DNA of 64,000 nucleotides from Sinotaia quadrata (Eukaryota > Mollusca > Gastropoda > Architaenioglossa > Viviparidae): positions 76,810,663 to 76,874,662 of the forward strand of contig CM054177.1 of NCBI GenBank assembly GCA_028829895.1, written 5' to 3'. The stretch's first letter is position 1, and each line of letters begins with the position of its first letter. The notes under the pieces are model-generated. The model did no database searches, was not told the DNA's origin, and saw only the letters and a program-made list of their open reading frames with translations. Made by a program: the position numbers and the translations under genes. Below are positions 15,101 to 26,400 of this stretch, one piece after another.

Positions 15101-18100
15101 TGAGGTGTACTTTTAACATCTGAGGAGCAGTATAATGATATCAATCAACTTAGTTGCTTGCATTCTATCATTTATATACATAATACCCTTAGTGACATAA
15201 TTAAATAATATAGCAGTACAAGCTAGCATGAATTATGTCATTCAAATAAAACAACATGTAGTATTTGTACACAGTTTCTGAGAAAGTAATGTGTTTCGCT
15301 AATCAATAAAACAAACAAATAAATATTATTTTCAATTTGAACTTTTTTGAAGGGACTCAGTCACATAATTGTACAGCTGTATTGCATTCATAAATCATAG
15401 ATGATAAATGAATTTGTCTGCTAACTGTAGATAAATTAATACAAAGAATTTATCTAGAGTACCACCATAAAAATACCTATACAGAAGGCAGCAATGGTTG
15501 ATAAAATAGTAAAATAGAAAATGCTTCAAACAGGAAAATCTGCATTGATTAAGATAATGTGTGGAAACACATACAGGGTAAACAAAATAACTGTTAAAGA
15601 ACGTGAAATTGAAAAAGAAATGCTGAGTTGCATAACCTTCATGACAGATGAATAATAAATATGTGAAAATTCACTAACTAGTGATGAGTAAAAGCCGTTT
15701 TTACAGCATAAGCTTTTGAGATTTCCCACCCACCCATGTGAGAAATGGGAAGGGAAGAGAGAGGGCTCACATGAGATGGACATCAAAGGTGCTAAAGCCA
15801 TTCTCTTTCTTGTTAGCATTTACATGCATTCATGATAGAGAAAAATACTAATTAATGTAACTATATGTACACACATACAGATTAATATACATGTACTTCT
15901 AAGTTATTGGGTTGATTTCGTGAATTATAATGCAAATCAATTTTTTTTACCTTTGCCTCATAAACCATTAGAGAAAGAACAGAAAGACTCTATATTATAT
16001 GATCATGAGATTCTGTGACAGTGTGAGGTATTTGTGAAATTTATAAAAAGTAAAAATATCTGTGTATTAATTTAACACTACTAATTTATTAATTATATTT
16101 ACTTTAACTTTCAAACAGAACCTTCCATTAATAAAGAATTTTATGTATGTGCCTATCAAATCTGCAAATAATTTCTAACATTTAACAATGCACATTGCTA
16201 AAAAAAAAAAAATAATATATTTGTATAGTAGCATAGCTATATTTTCTGTAAATAACACTGTTATGTGTTGAACAGTAGAGAATAATCTCAGCTACTGAAA
16301 TGAAAGTGTTACTTCAGAGATCTCTGTCTTTCACAAATAAAAATAAGATTTAAATAGGATAAATTTAATAAAATGTTAAAAGTAGTTGGTTTAGCTAGTT
16401 TTCCAAGTAATCACCAATAAAGATATTACTAATTATGTTATAGTATGAGTTATTTCCCTTCAAAGAGGCATACTGTATTTCCAACTTGAAAATTTATATA
16501 TCTAAAGAAATATTGCATTTTAAAATTTTGTGAGAACAATTGTTTTATAATGTTCTATCAAACTCCAGTTTTATTTAATTGAAGAAAAGAGAGGCAGCAG
16601 CCCAAGGCTCTAATTTATTTTCACATTGTTTTATAAGCGTCAGCATGCAAAGTGATAATTTATCAAAAAATCAACTAGGATAAGCAAATACATGTAAACA
16701 GTACTACTACTAGTTACTACAAAGCCTAGGAAAGTTAGTAAGATACAAATTTATTTGGAAAAAGTAAGAAAGATACTTGCTTTAAATAAGTAAGATAGCA
16801 ATGACTACAGATTTCAGACAAAAGCATTTAATAAAGACAGAAACTAATAAAAGTGATTAAAATTATAATCTGGATTTTGAACATGACAAGGTTAATCTGT
16901 ACTGCTCTCTGCAAAACAAGTTTTAATTCTTATCTTACAAGTTATAGGTTAAATATAAATGATAATTATATTATAATAATTTATTTTAAATTCAAAACAA
17001 CATAAACTGCATTTGACAGTTCATCTTTGGCTACATTTTTTCAGTCTAATACAACACAATTACACATGATTTTGATTTAATACAGCCAAGAAGTTAGAAA
17101 AACTTAATGCTCAGTATAAAATAAGTTTATCATGCTGTTGATTTGTAAGAATTATTTTTACTGTTAAGTAACATTGAGAATGATATATGATTACATGGTG
17201 ACTATGACAGGCACTCTACCTTCTGAATCACTACTGCTGCAGCATTGCCTAGGAGTGGTAGGAGCAGAGTGCAAATAATGCTTTACTTCCTTGCCACTTT
17301 CTACAGTACGATAGTCTGAACCGTAGACTGTAACTGGAAAAACAGATCACCAAAACAGCACAATTACTATGTGAAAGACACTTCTCATTCCTGATGGGAG
17401 GGTGTTTTAGTCACTGCAGCAGCACAAAGAAATGAAGATATGCTTTTAATATAGTTTGCAAGTAGCATATTTTTCAAAGTCTCCAATGGTGCTTTTCAAC
17501 TGGTTTATAATGCAGTATTAAATGTGTCATGTTTAACTTTAACATAATTTTTTTTTTTTAAAGTCAAGGAGAAAAAAATGTTAAATAACACACACATCAG
17601 TGTGACAAAGTTATATATAAAAATGAGCAATTAATATCAATGTGACTATGAGTATCAAATATGACAATGTCAATAAGACAAAGTAATATCAATATGAATA
17701 GTAACTATAGTATAAGTTCCACAGTCACGTGTGAAAATGACAGTAAGATTATATGACTAAAACTACCAATCTACCATGTGAATAGATTTTTTAAAATGTT
17801 TATTTTAATCTTTTCTGAGTGTTCTAACCATGAGGAAGATATTTATAATTCAATTATACTATTTCATAATAAAAATTAATTAAAATCATATGTTTATCTT
17901 AAATTGGTAGGTTTACAGTTATTTTTAAAAAATTAAAATAAACTTAGTCAATAACTTTAATATTTTGGTCTATGATTGTTTTTAAAAGTTCAAAAGAATA
18001 TTTTTTATTAGTTTGTACAGTTCAGTATGGCAATAGTAGTAGTACTAGTAGTGTATACATTATACTTTTATATACTAATATAGTATATAAAACTTTTTAA

Positions 18101-19606
18101 TAATAAGATTAAGAATAAGAGAAAGATATTTTTTACGATTTAATTCAAATGACTTTTTGATTTGTATCAGTATAAATCAGGGGTGCACAAACTTTTTAGG
18201 CCAGAGGGCCAAATTTCCAATTGATAATTTGTTGAGGGCTGCCACGTGGATGGCTCAGTAGAAAAAAACAACACAAATAATGAAATAATGTGCTTTACAT
18301 TCATAATAATGGTAACATCCAAAAGTCTTCCGGGGGCCACATAGAGCCCTGTCTTGAGCCTCATGCGGCCCGCGTTTTGTGCACCCCGGCTATAAATGGA
18401 TGTGAGGAGTCTTTTAAAACCATTTTCTATAAATAAAATATTCAGATATTTAAAACATGAGACTAAGACAAATTTAAAATCAAATATTAGTTTATTACCC
18501 ATTCTGTTATTACTGTTTGCATGTATGGCAACATTTTTACAGTAAAATGTAGTTAAATTATATTATTAAACAAACAGTATTAGTTACAGTATATTAACAA
18601 ATAATGTAAGGACAAATAAATTATTATGAACCTATTGTATTCTTACTTAACAAGAATATAGGGGCCTAATACAGTAATAGATTATTTTAAATCAAATAAA
18701 CAGAAAATGAAGATAACAATGAAATAAAAATTAACATTTGATGGCAAATGCAAAGGTAAGAATTCAAACAATGAAACAAAATAACTTTTAAAAATTATTA
18801 TTATTATTTCAATAGTGCCAAAATCCCAAAACAAATGTCTTGACATTTAAATACAGAAACTGAGAAAGAGTGAAATGTTATTAAATTTAAACAAAAGTTA
18901 ACTCTTATTTTAACATAATATACATGAAATCCGAACATTCAGAATGTTAGCCTACTCCTAAACAATAAAGTGAATAAACTACAACTAGAATTACTATTAT
19001 AAGTTTTATACTCAAGAATTTATACAAAATACGTACTCCTCACTATAATAACCGTGAAAGCTAGCACTGTAGTACGCATATTTATAAATAAATTTAAAAG
19101 ATTACACGCTGACATTTTAGCAGCTGTAATAAATAGTATTATATGAGAGAGATTGTCGCAAAACAATGTGTTTATTTGTAATAAAAAAATTAATAATTTA
19201 GACCTACATAAATTTCAAGAAATGGGTAACCGAATACGGAATAGTGATAAGTGACAAACTCACAAAGTGTTAATTTTAGAATATATCACAATGTGATTCA
19301 CATTCATAATAATGTGAACAATTAAACCTAAACTTCAGTTAAAGGAAGCGAAATTGAATAAATTTAGTGCGATAAATACTGTATCTATAAAACGAAATGC
19401 TTAGAATTCCAGAGATCAACTGAACACTTATCACTGGTGAGTATATGTAGTAAATAATCTCCATCGATGTATTTTATCCTCGATTCAATTTCTAATAATG
19501 CTATTGTTTCTGTATTTGCATGTATAAACGTGATGCGAATTAATGTTGATATTTTTGTAAACTCACCGTTTTCTTGCACAGGCTGAAGCACCTGACGAGT
19601 CGCCAT
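1813..19606 (-). CDS. ECT2: ECT2, N-terminal half: Rho guanine-nucleotide exchange factor with triple BRCT domains (partial)
   Basis: ECT2 activates RhoA at the cell equator during cytokinesis; its BRCT modules bind the centralspindlin subunit RACGAP1 and restrain the catalytic DH-PH part. Nine exons are seen: 19606-19567 (ATG, MATRQVLQPVQEN), 17333-17220, 12233-12160, 11181-10993, 8609-8520, 6728-6621, 6271-6170, 2297-2198, 1961-1813. They join in phase to 322 codons. BRCT0 spans about residues 53-137 (RELRIVLVGKECF; RAEARIIGVPIILSC), BRCT1 140-239 (VVVCFTGF; KVTHLVANCTGGEKY; PIMSEEWIRCLWDQ), BRCT2 from 240 (CCLSFFGFSPEEQRHMEDL; DATHLVVDEHEVKELP). T161 and K203 match the phosphopeptide-binding Thr and Lys of human BRCT1. 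The linker between BRCT0 strands is shorter than in human. The last exon ends at a GT donor, so the DH-PH half must lie past the left edge. Head-to-head with LIPT2. Assignment rests on remembered alignment to human ECT2 and is strong. Confidence 0.95.
3054..3308. repeat. 255 bp inverted-repeat element, 16 bp perfect arms
   Basis: GGTATGCGTGCAGTAT at 3055-3070 is matched by its exact reverse complement at 3293-3308. A weaker match continues outward (tctttctgtcttt against attctttcaactc). The arrangement resembles a foldback element or the ends of a MITE in an ECT2 intron; no clear target duplication is seen. Confidence 0.55.
4200..5519 (+). pseudogene. broken copy of a multi-copy transposon-like gene in an ECT2 intron
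   Basis: Three shifting frames together spell one protein: ESARRHCKNKPNVFCYICDE (4222), then KKSCLKFGIPMVWREL (4436) and HVTDCYLCAIDVTGINRINR in another frame, ELNDLVRNLSLSKSSA in a third (about 4740), ITFYRNRHQEYLSFFSTEKD and KPEDWRLFIDSSKRSLK (4833-5007), then EKLKAGIFDGPQ and NKARNYAQLVANMLTAFRNL (5222) to MMADYCWTLKRDI (5437). I recognise this as a protein family present in many copies in mollusc, cnidarian and insect genome predictions, probably from a DNA transposon whose superfamily I cannot name. Here it has at least three frameshifts, several stops (5035, 5131, 5349) and, as I recall the family, a missing middle part at about 5070 where KKYEAV jumps to EKLKAG. The Cys pairs (CYIC, CYLC) suggest zinc binding. 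It is antisense to ECT2 and not functional. Confidence 0.8.
5597..5885. repeat. about 100 bp tandem repeat, roughly 2.7 copies
   Basis: The landmark caaatNtcttgtggcagcat recurs at 5629, 5728 and, diverged, at 5828, each followed by tgacaaatarTCAATAC and ttatattgatgtcaacaact. The right end runs into tacagtaatcccttgccaac, which looks like a mariner/Tigger-type terminal repeat. Confidence 0.75.
6008..6050. repeat. AT-type microsatellite
   Basis: Alternating TA/CA with a gtgtgtg head, in an ECT2 intron. A second GTGTATATA stretch follows at 6054-6068. Confidence 0.9.
6448..6580. repeat. two-copy tandem duplication, about 70 bp
   Basis: The segment containing gagttaaatggttgagRtgg, a purine-rich stretch with ggggagacatg/gggaggcatg, and acagttgtattttag recurs once (about 6456 and 6527). 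It lies in the 349 bp ECT2 intron between the two BRCT1 exons. Confidence 0.7.
6765..7945. repeat. long degenerate minisatellite, about 26-30 bp unit
   Basis: Copies of a unit near GTCAAATCAGTGCTTAGTTA + CACATG fill nearly 1.2 kb of an ECT2 intron. The left part (6950-7130) has near-identical copies with gcttagttacatgtggtcaa; the right part is diverged and its copies often contain tccatcaaatcagt. Confidence 0.9.
8436..8460. repeat. GATA/GATT microsatellite
   Basis: Short run of gattgatt then (gata)n in an ECT2 intron, 60 bases from the BRCT1 exon donor. Confidence 0.85.
8610..10992. other. ECT2 intron, mostly featureless, with one dispersed-repeat motif
   Basis: AT-rich with no coding signal. 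At 9510-9545 the stretch around the 14 bp palindrome TATACTCGAGTATA followed by agtcgaccc resembles a dispersed repeat end common in animal genomes. A small hairpin (gatagaattc twice) lies near 10301-10322. Confidence 0.45.
11182..12159. other. ECT2 intron, AT-rich, with AT microsatellite
   Basis: Nothing coding. An alternating AT run of about 38 bases lies at 12089-12127, only some 30 bases from the donor of the BRCT0 exon. Confidence 0.8.
12870..13035. repeat. three-copy tandem repeat, about 55 bp unit
   Basis: The phrase tcagtgcatacaaattgaca, then an AT-rich spacer and atgaaatcaat, occurs at about 12880, 12932 and 12981 in a 5 kb ECT2 intron. Confidence 0.7.
14303..14375. repeat. GATA and GT microsatellites
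   Basis: Interrupted (gata)n with gacagatagata, followed by a gtgtatgtgtgtgtgt run, in an ECT2 intron. Confidence 0.9.
14850..15045 (-). mobile_element. possible tRNA-derived SINE
   Basis: Read on the minus strand the block holds GAGGTTTGAGTTTGACTCCT, close to a pol III B box (8 of 9 positions of GWTCRANNC), followed by a less AT-rich body. No clear A box or tail was found, so this is only a suggestion. Confidence 0.3.
18178..18389. mobile_element. hAT-type MITE, 212 bp, complete
   Basis: Ends are CAGGGGTGCACAAAC and, inverted, GTTTTGTGCACCCCGG, giving about 14 bp of terminal inverted repeat. They are flanked by gtataaat and ctataaat, an 8 bp target duplication with one difference. The interior (gccagagggcc, gcggcccgcg) is the well-known hAT-MITE type found across animals. 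It is non-autonomous, in the first ECT2 intron. Confidence 0.85.
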
Positions 19607-20968
19607 TGTTTTGGCTTTAACTTTAAATTTGGCGGTGGTGTTCTGAAACGAATGTAATCATTGGTCAACAAGAGTTTCCGGTAGCTCGCAACGGGGGGTG
19701 AAAAAATGTACATAAAATTTTGTTCGTCTGCTGCGCAGACTGGGCTGATTTTTTTTTGGATTTTTTTTTGGGGGGTCACATACCGCATGTAATTTTTAAC
19801 AAACAAGCAAAAGTTAAAGACCACGAGTTAGTTGATTTTTTCCACTGTGTGTATGTTGCATATTCCCCGTATTTTCTCTTTTTAAAGATTGCGTCATTTG
19901 TTTTCGTTTGTCATTTAAAAAGTATTTTCCTAAGAATTTTTTACTACCAGCATTTTATCAGATTCACATGTACACGCTTACAACTAATCTAGTACCAAAT
20001 CTATATTATTTTGGACCGAAAATTTCTTGTTGTATAATTTGTAAAATAATATAACTTTGTGCGTATGTTTTTCTTAAAATATTTTATATTGAAGAACATT
20101 ATCTTACATATGTAATGCACGAACGTAATACGATTCGACTTATTTGAAGAATAAATTGTGTAATTATCAATCTGGTTAGAAATTTTTAAGTAATTATAAG
20201 CTTCCTTGTTTTAATCGTACATTCTTTCAAAATATGATTATTTCCTATTTGCTACTGTGGAATTCCAGAATCTGTTTTTGTTTTCAAGTTGTACATTGAT
20301 TGTGAGTTTTAAAAGTTAATCATATTAAGAAGTAGGCTTAATAGATCATTATAAGCCAAAAGTATTTTTAAATATTTAATTCTAATTATATGAGGGGGGA
20401 TAACAGATTTTCTTTATGTCTGCTTAATTCTTTATTCACACAAATTAAGGTGAATTTGAACCAAACTTTCTACCTCAAAATTACCCCAAAAAGTGCTACT
20501 TATCAAAGCAAATTTTAAAAAATCTTTATAAATATTATATAATTGCTTATACCACTGCTATAAGTTACAAACATTTTTCCAGCTGTTAAAATGCATATTA
20601 CATACCTATCGGTTCCTCTAATTTAATGTGTTAAATACTCATTCAGTGTGTTTGCATTTACAGGATGTGTACATGTGCATCTATGGTGCATGCAACTTTT
20701 GTTTGTGAAAAATTAAGTATGCCTACCTCGATTTACTTTTACTTGAATTATGTCATTCTACCCTAGGAAGTGACTGGGAACAGATTAATCTAAACTGTTC
20801 AAAATAAAAATGTATCCATTTTCTTACTGGAACACAATAAAAAATAATTGTTCCATAAATAAATGTTCCTGCTAAGTGACCAAGATGTTTATTTTACATG
20901 GTATTGTACTATAAATGTGCTGTGTTCTTCCTGTCCATTATGCATTTCAAGTCACTTCATACGAGGAA
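19607..20968. promoter_or_regulatory. shared upstream region of ECT2 and LIPT2
   Basis: The two start codons are 1.36 kb apart and point away from each other. Just above the ECT2 ATG is TTTGGCGG (19628-19635), one base from an E2F site core; ECT2 is a known cell-cycle, E2F-responsive gene in mammals. The part nearest ECT2 (19600-19800) is GC-richer than the rest, as expected of a promoter; the LIPT2 side is AT-rich with no clear TATA box. Confidence 0.45.
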
Positions 20969-23290
20969 ATGGGGCTGCAGGCTTCTCAGCGCATTGTAAA
21001 AGTGATCAATTTAGGCCGCATGGGATTCCTCCAGGCTTATGATGTTCAATGCCGCTTAGCTAGAGAGCATCTAGATTTACTTGCTGGAAAGCTACATGCA
21101 AAAAGTCAAGATACTCTTCTGCTTGTTGAGCATGATCCAGTATATACAGTTGGATTGCGGACCAAGGATTATGGAGAGGTAAAAAGCACTAACAGACTCA
21201 GTTATGTTGTAGCAGGAAAGGTATAGGGTGTGATTTTGCTTTTGCTTTTAAAACAAACAAGTACAGCTGGAAACAGTTCAGTTTCAAATGAGTTTATACC
21301 TAAAACATTAATATATTAATCGTGGTTTATAGACAAGTGAAATCTTACAATCACTATGTTTAAATTGTCTCTTTATATTGAAGTGTTGGATTTTTTTCAT
21401 TGAAAAATGTTTAGGTGAAAGTTATATGTATAATGATCATGTTTAAAAATTTTAAACGATTCTTATTAAGTTAATATGAAAATATTTTGTAAGACTTTTG
21501 AAATAGCAAACAACCCTTTGCTGCAAAATCACACCTTTTCAGAAGCAGAACATAAACTGGTGTTGCTGATTCCTGCTGTTATAAATATCATACTAACATA
21601 GTACTTTCTCAAGAGCAACTCATGCACTTTACCTGGATGAAAATGCAATGACTGCAGTTTGCACAACAGTATCAAATTAAATGGATCCACAAATTATCAA
21701 GAGTTGAACATGATTAATATATATATAAACAATGTTCAAGTCCTGTCCATTTGAAGATCCAATATATATTGCTAGAGAGAGAAAGAAGACATATGAACAG
21801 AGATATGCACTGTAGAATTTACTAGTTTACAGATATGCTCCTTAAAACAAATGGATGTTTACCAAAATATTTTGACCATAAGATGTTGACAGTACCTTAA
21901 AATGATCAATTAATAGTTATATAAAGTGCTGAACAAATTGACATTAAACATTTTATGAGACAAAAGAAGATGGTTATTTAATATTTATACATAAGAGCTT
22001 AACAAACCTGGCACTGAACAGCCTAAGAGATGAAACAAGATGGCCAAATAATATTTATACATAATGTTGAACAAACATGGCACTGAACAGCTTAAGAGAC
22101 AAAGCAAGTATTGGTGAGTTATCAAAAGAACATTTTATCTTATCTAAAAGTATTTGCCTTTAAATATATCAGAATTCTCATTACAGGATGAAGAATATCG
22201 TCTTAAGAATCTTGGTGCAGAGTTTCATCGTACCAATCGAGGAGGGTTAATAACCTTTCATGGTCCAGGACAGTTGGTGGTCTATCCTGTTTTGAATCTC
22301 AATCACTTTCGCCCAAGCATGAAATGGTATATTGCCACACTGGAGCAGACAATCATCAACACTTGTCGTAGATTTGGTATTCAGGCGCAGACAACAACTG
22401 ACACAGGGGTGTGGGTGGAAGATAGAAAAATAGCTTCTATTGGTGAGTGTGCTTTAGATTGAGAAAAATTTTATCTGTATAATTATTTCTCTTTGTTATG
22501 AAAAATAATAACTTGAACATTTATGATATTTATATTATTTTATTTCATTAGTTAAGTCTTTTGAATTGCTTTCTATTGTGTTCACAGTTTGATTTGTCTC
22601 ATTTAATTTGTTAGTTTTGTGGGCACATATGGTCTTGTACTTATATCTCATAAGATCCTCAGTTTTTCAGATTGAAGGGTTTTATGCACCAATAAAACTT
22701 TAAATGGATCAAATGGAATTCATACTGAAAAATTCAAGATTATTTCGGCATCTCTGGGCAAATATAATGTGGCACCAGATTGCCAAGGTTATATAGTATT
22801 TTTGTTCCACTGATATAGCAGTTTAGTTACAGGTAATAAAATCATTAAAATAAAATATGCTTTATAGTTTTGATCTTTATCTTGAATACTATAAATTAAT
22901 ATTTATTTATATTTCTTGCTTCTTTGAACAAAATATTTTTTATAAACTATTTCTTACAGGACATACTGACAATAATAATCTGCTTATTTCTCTCTTTAAA
23001 TGTTATATGCTGCTTTTTGTGTAACAGGTGTGCATGGAAGTCGGTATGTAACAACACATGGCATATCCATTAACTGCAACACTGATCTGCAATGGTTCAA
23101 GCACATCATCCCTTGTGGCCTACATGGCAAAAATGTTACCAGCCTTACAGAAGAACTTGGCCAGCTTGTAACAGTTAAAGACACTATTCCCCCATTCTTG
23201 TTTGCATTTCAAGAGGAATTTGACTGTGAAATGGTTGAGTCTTTAAGAGTGAAAACAGTTTTGACAAAGACAAGTGATACTTGTGTCTAA
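20969..23290 (+). CDS. LIPT2: LIPT2, mitochondrial lipoyl(octanoyl) transferase
   Basis: LIPT2 moves octanoate from acyl carrier protein to the lipoyl domain of the glycine-cleavage H protein in mitochondria, the first step of protein lipoylation. Exons 20969-21178, 22187-22442 and 23028-23290 join in phase (0, then 1) to 242 residues, against about 231 in human. The BPL/LPL fold shows the octanoyl-binding motif NRGGLITFHGPGQ (residues 87-99), the catalytic-site lysine K151 in VEDRKIASIG and the acyl-carrying cysteine C185 in HIIPCGLHG, so the enzyme should be active. The start chosen is the ATG of MGLQASQRIVKVINLG; the frame stays open upstream to an ATG at 20915, and a splice-acceptor-like tttcaag just before the chosen ATG could mean a 5' untranslated exon further up. 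No strong mitochondrial presequence is obvious, as in human. A polyadenylation signal lies at 23465. Confidence 0.95.
21905..22113. repeat. three-copy tandem repeat, about 69 bp, in LIPT2 intron 1
   Basis: The unit taatatttatacata..gttgaacaaa..tggcac + tgaacagcttaagagacaaa is seen three times (about 21912, 21979 and 22048), the first copy most diverged. It ends about 75 bases before exon 2. Confidence 0.8.
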
Positions 23291-23464
23291 AATTTTACAG
23301 CTGAGATTGAACAGCTAAGGATTTAAATTTATTAATGAAATCTATGTTGTTGATTATTTTATATATATATATATATATATCTGTAGAGAGTGTTTTTAAT
23401 ATAAGAAACGTACCAAGAGAATGAATGATATGAGGAAAGATATCAACTGCACTTGTACAGTATT

Positions 23465-23470
23465 AATAAA
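23465..23470 (+). terminator. polyadenylation signal of LIPT2
   Basis: AATAAA 175 bases after the LIPT2 stop codon, in an otherwise ordinary 3' untranslated stretch. An AT microsatellite lies between (23359-23380). Confidence 0.5.
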
Positions 23471-26400
23471 AGACCTGAATTATTGCTGTTAGTAGATCAG
23501 AATCTAATATGAAATTCCTCATTCAGTCTATCAGTAGAATGTGTTGAGGGTCCTATAGAAAAGTAACAGAGACCTCTATGCTGATCTCTTCCGTCAGCAT
23601 TAATAGACTTTGACAAGGACCAAAACTTATACAAAATTTTATTTTAAATGCCCAGTTACTCTAGGAAAGGAAACAAGAAACGTCACCATTACATCATTCA
23701 GGCTTTGACTGAATTTTGGCATCACAAGTAGTAAATAACACTTTCAGTAAAATTAATATTTGTCCATTAAGATTTGTAGAAAATTTAGTACATTTAAAAA
23801 ATGCATGTAATAGGATATAATGTAATATTAAGAATGATGTTGCTCTTTCTTTAGTCGCTGAAAATTGTTGGTCAGAGTTCACCTAAGGACCTTATGACCT
23901 ATAAGTTCCAAGTATCAATGACATCTTATTGCAATATAAGAAATTAATCCATTTGTACTTTATATGTATTTATATATATTTTACTTTGTTAACTTCTGGA
24001 AGTACCTGTACAATGCAAGTATTAAAACTGAAACACCAAACTATATATGCACTCGCTCATATACTTGCTGTATATGCGCAACCACTTCTGTTCCAGATCC
24101 TTGAAGTAAAGATCGTAAATTTGAATATGATCAAACATTTAAAATAGCAGGAGTTTTTAAAAATTGTAATTACAAGTCTATACGTAGGAAAGAGTGATAA
24201 ATAACTATACTGCACTGGTGCACTGTGTCCTTGCTATTAACTGTACACATACACATTAAATTTACAGAAGTTTTACTGCCCTTGCCCTGTACACACACAG
24301 GTTACTGTAAAGGCCTGGTGTATTAATTTTTTTAAATTCACCTCTGTCTGAACAGATTAATCATAGCATTGGCTTTTGTAATTGTTTTGTATTATTTGTG
24401 GTTATTTAATCAAAACATATGCTCTCCTAGTTGCTTTGTAATATTTTGGTTTATACCTTAATCTTACTCTAATTAGCTGCAATATTAAGTGCCGCTGTCT
24501 TAAAAGAAACTTATGAAAACAAATGAAACTGCTTGCACACACAAAAAAATCTGTCAACCTTAGCATGTGTTTTAGAATTTTTTTTGTCTTACTTCCTGTC
24601 CTTGTGGGTTTTTTTTGTTACAATAACACTATAAAAGAAAAAACCCTGAATCTCTAGAAAAGCTTCCAGGTGTCCTACCACTTTTGGGAAAACACTAACA
24701 TAGATAAAGTGTCAGAAACGAAAGTCTATTAGTATTCTCTGTCTGGTATGGGGGAATTCCCTCTAATCTACTGAAGAGCTGGATCTTTGACCTTGCATCG
24801 CCTGGGAAGGGCATGAACTTGACCACTGAAACTCATTTGATAATTTTTTAAAAATCAACTCAGCATATTTCATAAATATTAAGTGATATAAAATAACACA
24901 AAATTTACTGACACTTTTTCCCTGGAATGGATGCAGCTTACTCAATAATTCAACTGACAATACCTCAACAGAAAAAAAAAAAATTAATAAACTGTTCTGG
25001 TTTCATTTGTGCAGAATTATATGTACACATAGTGTGTAGAATATTTCTAGATTTTTTAAAATCTGAAACACCTTTGACATAAAGATATGCAGTGAAACAC
25101 TGGGTTCCACAATGTGGAGAAATGTTCCTTCTTCTTAAGCTAGTCTTCCAAATCATATTTGCATTTACTTATCTTTTTAGCAGCACAATATAGCATCAAA
25201 ACTACCATTATATAGATTCTGAGCATTCTTCTTTGAAATCTGTCATGCCAGGAAACTATTGAATATTCTTTTATGCAGAAATTATGGGATTGTTTTCCAT
25301 CAACTCAGATGTAGTTTATAATAAGAAAGGTTGAATTGTTGCCATGTTAAAACATGTACAGGTTGAGTGTGAATGACCAAATTGTTATGTTCAATGCAAA
25401 TTTGTTGTATGAACCATTGTGTTGTTCAGGCAAATGTATTAAGCATTACGTTGTTAAAAACACATACAAATGTACACACGCATACAAACTATGCAAAAGT
25501 AAATGATGAAGTGGTCAAGGTCATTTTATTACACTTTTCTATACCAAAAAATAAAAATAAAATGTAATAAAACATGTTCAAGACAAATTAAGCATATACT
25601 GTTTAAAAAATTGATTGGCTATAATGGGGGGGGGGGGGGGAGGGCAGTTGACAGAATATTTTATTTCATTTTAATTTTTTTAAAGGATGAATTCAGTTGT
25701 GTTCTGATTTCAACTTATGCTTAGAATAAGCTGAAACATTATGCAGACGACTCTGCCATAGACAATTAGTATTAATATATATATACATTAAAAAAAAAAA
25801 ACAATCATATAAATACAAAAATTTAATACACAGTAAACTTTTCTTTATTTTTAGAGTCAGAAAAATAATTTCCTTCAATAAAATAATTGCATATAATTGC
25901 AAACAAAATTGAAAACTATAGGGATGACACTGCACTAAGGATTTATAACCAAGACTTATTATCAAAATATTTTATTTTTCTCAGTTATTCTAAATCAGAT
26001 TCCCAGGAATTTAAAGAAATTATTTATTAGTTATTAAATTCTTGTATTGTTGAATTTCACTACTTTAATATAAAAAAAAATTACATAATAATAATATACC
26101 AAGTAGTGGACCAAACACTTCTAGGGCACTCAACAGGTTGAGGATGTGGACAAGGCAAGGGTTTAAGACAAGTAATTAACCCATATCCTAGTATTGTACT
26201 ATATTCAACTTGAGTAAATAATTTTCATTTAGAAAATATCTTAGGACTGAAAATTATGCAGAAAAAAATAGCACTTTTGCAGCTAATCAACAACAGGATG
26301 AGATTTTAACCAAATTGCAGGACTGAACAAAGTCACATACTTCAAATAGGAAAAATACTGATATAAATCCCATGTCAGTGAATTAGAATGAACACCTAAC

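Noticed and set aside
22996..23184. Minus-strand frame opposite LIPT2 exon 3
   Set aside because: Antisense shadow of a confirmed exon.
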